A stretch of DNA of 58,635 nucleotides from JABMMZ01 sp044373665 (GTDB lineage: Bacteria; Bacteroidota; Bacteroidia; NS11-12g; UBA955), in contig JBIPNH010000005.1 of NCBI GenBank assembly GCA_044373665.1, forward strand, positions 1-58,635, given 5' to 3'. Made by a program: the position numbers and the translations under genes. Below are positions 52,456-58,635 of the stretch, one piece after another; position 1 is the first letter of the stretch, and each line of letters opens with the position of its first letter. The notes under the pieces were generated by a model. That model was not told the origin of the DNA. It saw only the letters and a list, made by a program, of their open reading frames with translations, and did no database searches.

Positions 52456-55128
52456 GTAAATAAAGCCTTTGTAGTAATACGCCTTTTTTTCAAAACTCTT
52501 TACCGCAATTTGGTAATAATAGATGCCCTCTTGACAAATTTCGCCTTTGTAAGTGCCATCCCACTCTAATTGATTGCCACTGTATTTTACCAGAATTTCT
52601 CCCCATCTATTAAAAATGATAAGTTCAGCCTCTTTTAATGACTCTATTTGAGGTTTCCAAGTTTCATTGAGTCCATCTTTGTTAGGTGAGAATGAATTGG
52701 GAATTAATATGCTGTATGGACTGTGAACCTTAATTGTTTTGCTTATAGTGTCATTGCAATTGTGTTCATTTTGAGCAATTAAGGCCACATCAAAACTGCC
52801 TGTTCTTTTAAACTGGTGTTGAATGTCTGTGGTTTGGTAGTTACTAGTGTCCGAAATGAACCACAAATATTGGTTTGCTTTTATTGATTTATTGTCAATA
52901 GAAACAATGGGATTTGAGATGATTAGGTCGTAAGAAGAAGCGTTAAAATCGGCTTTAGCTTGAGGATGAACAGTAATTGTGTCAGAGAGGACAACACAGG
53001 TTTTGTCTTCACTAATTTTTTGATGGAGTAACAAGGTATAAATTCCTTCATTATCGAATGTTAAAGGAATAGGACTTTCTATTTTGCCGCTTTCTGTGTT
53101 AACGGTTTGTTGCTTACTGTTATTGATGTATAAGTCCCAAAGAAAAGGAGTAACAATGCTCGATGATTTTGAAGAGGGGATATTTAGAATTGTTCGGAAA
53201 GGTTCACAACCAGATTTTAAACCTATTAAGCTTGTATTATTGAGTTCGGGTACAACCCATATTTTTGATTTTAGGAGTATTGGATTAGAGCAATTGTCGG
53301 AAATATTCAACAGAATAGTTGTAGATTGCTTTGGGAAGTATTGGATGGTTTCGGTGTTGCCCAATATTTCGCCGGTAAGAGAATCGGTCCAAGAAAAGGA
53401 GAGGGCTTTTGTACTCGATTGGTTAATGGCCTTTAGTGTAATAGAATCACCTGAGCAAAAATAGGGTTCAAATGAATTTATGGTATGGTTTGCTCTGAGT
53501 ATTTTCTTTAGATTGAAGTAAAAAGTATCGTTTTTGCTACATTTCATTGCGGCAATGACCATGTAATTTTCTTCAACATCATTGGTGTTGAAATTAAATG
53601 TCACTTGATTTTTGCTTTTTAAAACGTTTAACAAACTTAATGAATTGCCATTTTGTTTATATAGACTTACAACAGCTGTGGAATCATTGATGTTATTGAT
53701 TATGTCAATTTTTAATTGATATAAGGAATTAACGCAGACAGTATCTTTGTTTTTTGGTGCGCTTAAATTAAAAAGCTTTGTTTTTGCTTCACAAGTTTGA
53801 CCACATACTAAACTTACGTTATAATTAAAATTAGCAACGGTTGAATTGATGTTATTCAATTGAATGTTTTTTACCAGTGTGAGAATTGAAGTGGTATGTT
53901 TGGGGACTTTAATTGTGTTGAGTTCGTGGCTTAAAACATTAAGACAACTTAATTCACTCAAAGAAATATTGCTAATTATAGCTTTACTTTTCGCCTTATT
54001 GGTGGATTCGGAGAGATAGCCTGCAACTAATATTTCATTATTTTTTGTAACATCAACATAAGCAGGTCCACTTGTATGCTTTGTATTATCTATTTCTTTG
54101 AATTGATAGTATGTTGTTTGCTTTAAATCATTATTATCTATAATTTGGAACAACATGTTAATTTCATTTCTTTGTTTATGGAATGTTCCAATTACAAATT
54201 TATTCAAATTGGGTAGAAATTTTATTGAAGATCCTCGTGTAGCATTGCCGTTTAAAACTTTGTATAATTGAATTCTTTCTAATGTGTCTTTTTTAGTGTT
54301 ATAAATGGCAATACCTTGGAAAGTTGGGTCACTATAGCCTGAGTTTACAACTACAGATAATGCTATTAAATCGGTACCCTCAATATTGCAAATATTGTCA
54401 AAACCGCTGTTGAAATAAGATCCCATGCTAAAATCATATTTCCGAATTTTTAATAGATTTCCATTGTCTGGATTAAAAGTGAGAATTCCGCTGTCGAAAA
54501 TTGAACCATTACTTAATGCTCCTGCTAAAATAATATCACCGTCACTAGATTCTGTGAGGCAATATGTAAGTTCGTTGCCTCCAGAGATGTCTTGTTCTTT
54601 AGCCCATTTTACAACCCCATCTTTTGACATTCTTCCAATAAAGTGGGTGTATGGATTGTTGCTCATCCCAAGAAAAATATAATCATCTGAATTGTTTTTA
54701 CTCATTTGATATATTCTTAGTATCTTATTTTGAAGGCCATTGCTAGCGTTAGTAATACTTTTGCTAAATAAAATTGCTCCCTGATTGCTTTCAACTTTTA
54801 GCATAAATGAATAATTAGGATTGTAGCCACCAACAACAACAATATTTTTGTCGGCATCTATCATAAAATCAAATGCAAAGTCATTTGAATTACCACTTAA
54901 ATCATATTTTTTTGACCATACAATATTGTTGTTATTGTCGTGTTTGTTTATGACAATGTCTGTAGCGCCATTTTGTGTTTCGTTAACAACACTTATTTTG
55001 TAATCATCATTTAAGGACTTGTATCCAATGGCTTGTGATAAATTATCTGAACTTAGAAACTTAATACTATTTTGAGCAAATACATTCAAACAAAGGGCTA
55101 AAAAGATTGAAAGTAATTTGTGTTTCAT
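52447..55128 (-). CDS. Large secreted protein with gliding-motility-type (T9SS type B) C-terminal domain
   Basis: 893 residues with a signal peptide (MKHKLLSIFLALCLNVFAQ). Residues about 25-430 resemble a repeat-rich sensor-like beta propeller (repeated GIAIYN, LVAGYLSES, VVGGYN type strands). Residues about 450-780 hold several PKD/Ig-like domains (FSWTDSLTGEILG, QYLWFISDTSN, GSFDVALIAQNEHNC). The C-terminus is the type B sorting domain: LIPNSFSPNKDGLNETWKP (shorter quotes: FSPNKDGLNE), LIIFNRWGEILVKY, WDGTYKGEICQEGIYYYQIA. It should be exported by T9SS and processed or anchored at the surface. Function beyond adhesion or surface-layer is not inferable. Confidence 0.88.
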   Translation of the reverse strand: MKHKLLSIFLALCLNVFAQNSIKFLSSDNLSQAIGYKSLNDDYKISVVNETQNGATDIVINKHDNNNNIVWSKKYDLSGNSNDFAFDFMIDADKNIVVVGGYNPNYSFMLKVESNQGAILFSKSITNASNGLQNKILRIYQMSKNNSDDYIFLGMSNNPYTHFIGRMSKDGVVKWAKEQDISGGNELTYCLTESSDGDIILAGALSNGSIFDSGILTFNPDNGNLLKIRKYDFSMGSYFNSGFDNICNIEGTDLIALSVVVNSGYSDPTFQGIAIYNTKKDTLERIQLYKVLNGNATRGSSIKFLPNLNKFVIGTFHKQRNEINMLFQIIDNNDLKQTTYYQFKEIDNTKHTSGPAYVDVTKNNEILVAGYLSESTNKAKSKAIISNISLSELSCLNVLSHELNTIKVPKHTTSILTLVKNIQLNNINSTVANFNYNVSLVCGQTCEAKTKLFNLSAPKNKDTVCVNSLYQLKIDIINNINDSTAVVSLYKQNGNSLSLLNVLKSKNQVTFNFNTNDVEENYMVIAAMKCSKNDTFYFNLKKILRANHTINSFEPYFCSGDSITLKAINQSSTKALSFSWTDSLTGEILGNTETIQYFPKQSTTILLNISDNCSNPILLKSKIWVVPELNNTSLIGLKSGCEPFRTILNIPSSKSSSIVTPFLWDLYINNSKQQTVNTESGKIESPIPLTFDNEGIYTLLLHQKISEDKTCVVLSDTITVHPQAKADFNASSYDLIISNPIVSIDNKSIKANQYLWFISDTSNYQTTDIQHQFKRTGSFDVALIAQNEHNCNDTISKTIKVHSPYSILIPNSFSPNKDGLNETWKPQIESLKEAELIIFNRWGEILVKYSGNQLEWDGTYKGEICQEGIYYYQIAVKSFEKKAYYYKGFIYLK

Positions 55129-55163
55129 AGTTTTAAATCACTTTTTATTTAAAAAAGGATATA

Positions 55164-55171
55164 CAAATTTA
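55164..55171 (-). promoter_or_regulatory. -7 box of the T9SS type B protein gene
   Basis: On the minus strand TAAATTTG, a TAnnTTTG match, 35 bp before the ATG. Confidence 0.45.
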
Positions 55172-55191
55172 ATCAATTCGCTCCAAATTTT

Positions 55192-56100
55192 CTAACGTTT
55201 TTTTGCCCTTGGATGATAAAGGGCAATGGTTTCTTTTAAGTATTTTTTGTCCAAATGTGTGTAAATTTCGGTTGTCGTTATACTCTCGTGCCCCAACATT
55301 TGCTGAACTGCTCTTAAATCTGCACCACCATTCACCAAACTTGAGGCAAAGGAATGGCGAAAGGTGTGCGGACTTATCGATTTTTTAATTTGTGCTTTTT
55401 CTGCCAACTGTTTGATGATTTTAAAAACAAATATTCGACTCAAAACCCCGCCTCGTTGGTTCAAAAAAACCATGTCACTGTTGCTTTTTATGGCAGGTAA
55501 GTGAACCCGTGTTTCTTCTATGTATATTTTTAGTGCTTTTAATGCCACTTTGCTTATCGGCACTAATCTTTCTTTGTTTCCCTTACCACTTACTTTTATA
55601 AAGGTATCCTTGTAATAAATTTCTGATATTTTTAAACCAACCAATTCGCTTACTCTTAGTCCGCAAGCAAATAAAGTTTCTATTATTGCCTTGTCGCGAT
55701 GACCCATTGGTTTACTCAAGTCTATTTGGTTCAGCATTGCATTTATCTCGCTTACTTCTAACACATCGGGCAAACTTCTTTTGAGTTTAGGTAGCTCAAT
55801 AAACTGAGTTGGATCTTGGTCTATCTCATCTTCCATCAATAAATAATGATAAAAAGCCCTCAATCCACTAATCATTCTTGCTTGACTTGTGGCTGCAATA
55901 CCTATTTGACTTAATGCCATAATGAAAGCTTGAAGATGCTTGTACTCAACCTCTTTAGGGCCTATGGTTGGAAATTCTAATTGAAGGTATTTTTCTATAG
56001 AATGAATGTCGTGCAGATAGGCGTCAATGCTATTAACCGACAATGATTTTTCAAGTTGGAGATAAAGTTTGAACCCTTTGATGGCACTGTGCCAATCCAT
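55192..56100 (-). CDS. xerD: Tyrosine recombinase XerD-like
   Basis: 302 residues, normal size. SAM-like N-terminal domain (about 1-85) and catalytic domain with the full set: Arg in ACGLRVSELVGL (about 148), Lys in GKGNKERLVP (about 173), HTFRHSFA (H, R, about 245-252), H in LGHESITTTEIYTHL (about 270) and the nucleophile Tyr in EIYTH. It resolves chromosome dimers at dif with FtsK, which is encoded in this window at 11774. It starts 1 bp after the Omp28-type lipoprotein gene ends, in the same operon. XerC is not in the window, and in many Bacteroidota the second recombinase is elsewhere. Confidence 0.93.
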   Translation of the reverse strand: MDWHSAIKGFKLYLQLEKSLSVNSIDAYLHDIHSIEKYLQLEFPTIGPKEVEYKHLQAFIMALSQIGIAATSQARMISGLRAFYHYLLMEDEIDQDPTQFIELPKLKRSLPDVLEVSEINAMLNQIDLSKPMGHRDKAIIETLFACGLRVSELVGLKISEIYYKDTFIKVSGKGNKERLVPISKVALKALKIYIEETRVHLPAIKSNSDMVFLNQRGGVLSRIFVFKIIKQLAEKAQIKKSISPHTFRHSFASSLVNGGADLRAVQQMLGHESITTTEIYTHLDKKYLKETIALYHPRAKKR

Positions 56101-56101
56101 T

Positions 56102-56959
56102 TTATTTTAATGAGATTTGACGGACATTAACCACTTCATTGGTTATAGCATCTGTAACCACACAAACAAGATAACAATTGGCAGGTACTATGTTTGAAGG
56201 TATTTCATAACTTAATTCTTTTTCAAATACTCTGCCCGCTACCAAAGATTCTTTGAGCGGATTGCCCGTAGATAGTCCGAAAGCGTAACGCAAAACATGG
56301 TTGTGTATGTAATCGTCTTTAGGTTTGGCGCCATCTGGCATTGCTTGTTTGCTTTCTACGTTGTTCTCGGTTAAAAACAAGGAGTATTTGTGCGTGCTTG
56401 ACTCGTTTTCTGTGTAGGTTAATTTTAATTTAGCCGTTACCAAATTAGCGTTCAATGTTTTTTCGATTTCAATATTAACTTTAGTTTTTAATTTAAGTCT
56501 TGTGTTTACTAGATTTCCCCAAGTCGTATAAGCATTGAAACGAACTGTTTGAGGAGAAATGATAGCTCTGTCCACATAGCCGGAAGGTAATCCTGTTGGA
56601 GCACCTAAGGCATCTACAATCTGAAAGCTATACATATTAGTTAAGTCAGGAAATCCACTGTAAGGGGTCGTAAAGTTGGGAAGGTGAGTCGTGTAAACGC
56701 CTATTAAAACAACACTGTCTTCGGTTTTTTGGGTGATTATTTCTTTAGCTTTTGTCGCTGCTTTTGGACAATTGTTGCACTGAACTCCCGTAATGTCTTC
56801 AATTAACACCGCTTTGTGTTGAGGTGCAGGAATATTGCTGGTAATATAGGTGGTGTCTTTGGTTTGTTCCGTAGCCCCAAAGTCAATAAAAGGAGGAACT
56901 TCTTCGCAAGAGGTTAAAATAAATAAGAATAATGATGTTAACAATAAACTATTTTTCAT
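56102..56959 (-). CDS. Omp28-related outer-membrane lipoprotein
   Basis: 285 residues with a lipoprotein signal (LTSC, Cys at about 18). The mature domain begins with a thioredoxin-like segment, KAVLIEDITGVQCNNCPKAA (CxxC at about 60-63), as in Omp28 family proteins of Bacteroidota, followed by an Ig-like C-terminal half (VNIEIEKTLNANLVTAKLKL, EKELSYEIPSNIVPANCYLV). It is thought to be outer-membrane associated. A TATCTTTG box on the minus strand at 56965-56972 lies 5 bp before the ATG. It heads the operon with xerD. Confidence 0.85.
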   Translation of the reverse strand: MKNSLLLTSLFLFILTSCEEVPPFIDFGATEQTKDTTYITSNIPAPQHKAVLIEDITGVQCNNCPKAATKAKEIITQKTEDSVVLIGVYTTHLPNFTTPYSGFPDLTNMYSFQIVDALGAPTGLPSGYVDRAIISPQTVRFNAYTTWGNLVNTRLKLKTKVNIEIEKTLNANLVTAKLKLTYTENESSTHKYSLFLTENNVESKQAMPDGAKPKDDYIHNHVLRYAFGLSTGNPLKESLVAGRVFEKELSYEIPSNIVPANCYLVCVVTDAITNEVVNVRQISLK

Positions 56960-56964
56960 ATTGA

Positions 56965-56972
56965 CAAAGATA
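56965..56972 (-). promoter_or_regulatory. -7 box of the Omp28-xerD operon
   Basis: On the minus strand TATCTTTG matches TAnnTTTG, only 5 bp before the ATG, so the mRNA would be leaderless. No -33 TTG at the normal distance. Confidence 0.4.
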
Positions 56973-57082
56973 CATAGTTTTTGTTAAATTTATTAGTTTT
57001 TCAGTGTAAATGAATCTAAATTTGCAATTGATTTTTTCAAGATTAGTAAGTTAAGCAACGTTTAATCTTTATAAATCACAAT

Positions 57083-57165
57083 GCCCACGTGGTGAAATTG
57101 GTAGACACGCCACCTTGAGGGGGTGGTTTCCTTAGGATGTGCAAGTTCGAATCTTGTCGTGGGCA
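57083..57165 (+). tRNA. tRNA-Leu (anticodon GAG)
   Basis: 83 bases without an encoded CCA. Acceptor stem GCCCACG pairs with CGTGGGC (57158-57164), discriminator A at 57165. D-arm TGGTGAAATTGGTAGACACGC. Anticodon stem CCACC/GGTGG with loop TTGAGGG, anticodon GAG at 57117-57119 (leucine CUU/CUC). A long variable arm (class II) and a T-arm with TTCGAAT loop follow. It reads CUU and CUC codons. The surrounding gap (56960-57232) shows no other gene. Confidence 0.97.
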
Positions 57166-57232
57166 CTTTACTCATAGTTTAAAATAGAGTTTCAATTTCC
57201 TGAAAAATCTCTTGAAAACCCTCATTCCTCAT

Positions 57233-57823
57233 TTATTTTTTCCAAAATGACAACGATAAATTCTCGTCATGTTCTATTAATTGATAAGAGTTGGGTATGT
57301 GTTCATGCGAGGTGAAATAACTGATTAAACAAGTTCCCTTTTCTTTTTTTTCTAATTCGTTTTTTGCAAATTGAGTGTATTCGTTGAAAGCTTTGGTCTT
57401 TAATGGAATTGCAGTATCAATCGTGTTTTCTAATACAATATTTTCGAAAAAAGGGTTGTAGTAATAAAAACAATCGTAAGGTCGAAAGTCTGTTTCTGTA
57501 ATACTTTGATTGATAAATGAAACTTGACTTAATTGGTAGGAATGGGCAATAGATTGAGCGTACAAGTGAAGGTTTTTTCTTATTTCAACTCCAGTTATTT
57601 TTGCGTCTGTGAGTGCTGAGGCTATCATGCAAAATTTACCAACGCCCGAACCTATATCCAAAATATTCTTACAGTTTTCTTGACTGATGAATTCAGCACA
57701 TTTTTGTATAATCTCAAAAGGGGTCCAGTGGATTTCAGCTTGTTTGCGAATCGATTCGGGAAACAATAAATTAAACTCTTTATCGCTAATTTCTATTCCA
57801 TTTCGGATTTTATCAAACAGCAT
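57233..57823 (-). CDS. SAM-dependent methyltransferase-like protein
   Basis: 196 residues from the ATG at 57823; a TTG 9 bases earlier would overlap kdsC. Rossmann methyltransferase core: ILDIGSGVGKFCMIAS (motif I, about 55-70), ITGVEIRKNLHLYAQSIA (motif II, acidic Glu), then FRPYDCFYYYNPFFENI, with YYYNPF in the motif IV position where N6 or carboxyl methyltransferases show NPPY or similar. The substrate is not known. It begins 2 bp after kdsC on the same strand. No known methyltransferase is diagnostic for this layout. Confidence 0.75.
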   Translation of the reverse strand: MLFDKIRNGIEISDKEFNLLFPESIRKQAEIHWTPFEIIQKCAEFISQENCKNILDIGSGVGKFCMIASALTDAKITGVEIRKNLHLYAQSIAHSYQLSQVSFINQSITETDFRPYDCFYYYNPFFENIVLENTIDTAIPLKTKAFNEYTQFAKNELEKKEKGTCLISYFTSHEHIPNSYQLIEHDENLSLSFWKK

Positions 57824-57825
57824 TT

Positions 57826-58347
57826 CTACCAATTATGGGTGTTGTCATTCCACCATTTTTCTTGAATTTTCATGGTTTTTTCAATAATGTCTCTAACGCA
57901 ACCTTTGCCACCATCAATGGGTGAAACATAATGGCATATCTTTTTAATATCAATAGCGGCATCTGCAGGGCAAGTAGCAACTCCAACTTTTTTTAATAGG
58001 GTATAGTCGGGCAAGTCATCACCCATATACAGAATATCACTCTCTTCTAATTGGTGTTTTCTTAAAAATTGGTTAAAAGCTTCCTCTTTGTTCGACTGAC
58101 CCAAATAAATATCTTTAACTCCCAAGGTTTCAAATCGCTTTAAAATACCGCTTGATTTACCTCCAGAAATGATGGCAATAGGATATTTGTTTTTTACGGC
58201 ATGTTGAATGGCATAACCGTCTTTGATATTGAAAGTTCTTAAGAAAAAACCATCCTCAGTCGCCATTATTCTACCATCGGTCATTACACCATCTACATCA
58301 AATATAAAGGCTCTTACTTTTTTTAAGTTATCGAAAATGAGTTCCAT
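57826..58347 (-). CDS. kdsC: 3-deoxy-D-manno-octulosonate 8-phosphate phosphatase (HAD family)
   Basis: 173 residues, typical of KdsC. HAD motif I FDVDGVMTDG (about 16-25, nucleophile Asp and acid/base Asp), motif II IISGGKSSG (about 59), and motif IV YMGDDLPDYTLLKKVG (about 105-120); GKGCVRDIIE is the family C-terminal motif. It dephosphorylates Kdo-8-P, giving Kdo for lipopolysaccharide; waaA in the same window uses the product. It starts 7 bp after the partial SGNH-like gene on the same strand. Confidence 0.95.
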   Translation of the reverse strand: MELIFDNLKKVRAFIFDVDGVMTDGRIMATEDGFFLRTFNIKDGYAIQHAVKNKYPIAIISGGKSSGILKRFETLGVKDIYLGQSNKEEAFNQFLRKHQLEESDILYMGDDLPDYTLLKKVGVATCPADAAIDIKKICHYVSPIDGGKGCVRDIIEKTMKIQEKWWNDNTHNW

Positions 58348-58354
58348 AGTGTTG

Positions 58355-58635
58355 TTAATTTAAGGTTTTTATTAATTCGTCGTAAAGGATGTAGGCAGCC
58401 ATTTCCGACCCTTCGTTTGAAAAGTGAAATCCGTTGTAATAGAATCGGGAATCCTTAGGCATTCTCGAAGATAAGGGAATAAATGGCGTATTTGTTTTTT
58501 TGGAAACTTCAAAGGCTACTTTATTGTATTGTTTAACAATCAATGCCATCGTTTTGCCATTTAATGTTCCTGTTTTTATTTGACCTAAGTTTACGTTACT
58601 GAAAAGGTCTTTGTCTTCTGTAAACAAGATACTTT
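58355..58635 (-). CDS. Partial SGNH/GDSL-hydrolase-like protein, C-terminal end (cut by window edge)
   Basis: The frame is open to the window end, so the start lies beyond 58635; about 93 C-terminal residues are visible. The tail YYNGFHFSNEGSEMAAYILY fits the block V region of SGNH/GDSL hydrolases (DxxH, then a later Gly), but the Asp position is Asn (NGFH). It may therefore be an altered catalytic dyad, or the alignment may be off. The family assignment is tentative. It is upstream of kdsC with 7 bp between, so it may share that operon. Confidence 0.5.
   Translation of the reverse strand, partial: SILFTEDKDLFSNVNLGQIKTGTLNGKTMALIVKQYNKVAFEVSKKTNTPFIPLSSRMPKDSRFYYNGFHFSNEGSEMAAYILYDELIKTLN

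Noticed and set aside
53084..53464. 126-codon frame on the plus strand inside the T9SS type B gene
   Set aside because: Antisense to a well-supported gene, with no signal, motif or promoter; long antisense frames are common opposite beta-rich coding sequence.

Overview
The window looks like chromosomal DNA of a low-GC member of the Bacteroidota, probably a Flavobacteriales- or Chitinophagales-like lineage (finer placement is not supported). Evidence: a type IX secretion (T9SS) type A C-terminal domain and a gliding-motility-type (type B) C-terminal domain, an Omp28-type lipoprotein, a type III glutamine synthetase, a TonB receptor paired with a lipoprotein, DUF1573 repeats, almost no Shine-Dalgarno sequences, and repeated use of the Bacteroidota promoter box TAnnTTTG, often only 5-20 bases before the start codon.

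Layout. 1-3802 (minus): a type I-like export operon (ABC transporter, HlyD adaptor, TolC cut by the left edge). 3875-14323 (plus): a polytopic membrane protein, a UvrD-like helicase fused to a RecB-type nuclease, two exported proteins including a large Asp-box protein with a T9SS signal, then ftsK. 14324-19668: an accessory-looking insert between ftsK and lolA, holding an AAA-DUF4143 ATPase gene whose promoter sits in three exact 32-bp dyad units (with a decayed colinear copy downstream of the gene), and a lipoprotein/TonB-receptor pair. 19679-25308: lolA, trhO, tspO, type III glutamine synthetase and, divergent from it, a Fic-fold protein lacking its catalytic residues. 25326-25841: three tandem 169-bp REP-like repeats. 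25902-33489: an MsbA-like ABC exporter, a small beta-barrel protein, waaA (Kdo transferase), ruvB, a DUF1573 protein and an HtrA-type protease.

33544-48979 (minus) is a tightly packed division and cell-wall (dcw) cluster transcribed as mraZ-rsmH-ftsL-ftsI-murE-mraY-murD-ftsW-murG-murC-ftsQ-ftsA-ftsZ, ending in a yraN-like gene. Most junctions overlap or are under 10 bp. Three GTGG boxes spaced exactly 10 bp lie upstream of mraZ and are its likely autoregulatory operator. murF, murB and ddl are absent. MurE carries the DNPR motif of the meso-diaminopimelate-adding type.

49029-58635: a candidate 43-codon very basic small ORF with its own promoter and a 15-bp hairpin, small unknown proteins, an acyl-CoA dehydrogenase, lplA, a large T9SS type B protein, xerD, an Omp28-type lipoprotein, tRNA-Leu(GAG), a methyltransferase-like gene, kdsC and a partial SGNH-hydrolase-like gene. 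waaA, kdsC, lolA and the MsbA-like exporter together indicate a Kdo-containing lipopolysaccharide outer membrane.

Most notable: the 32-bp dyad array with its decayed copy around the AAA-DUF4143 gene, the catalytically dead Fic protein beside glutamine synthetase, the ABC exporter with non-canonical ATPase motifs, the tandem REP-like repeats, a promoter box inside the glutamine synthetase terminator loop, and the small basic ORF upstream of the dcw cluster.
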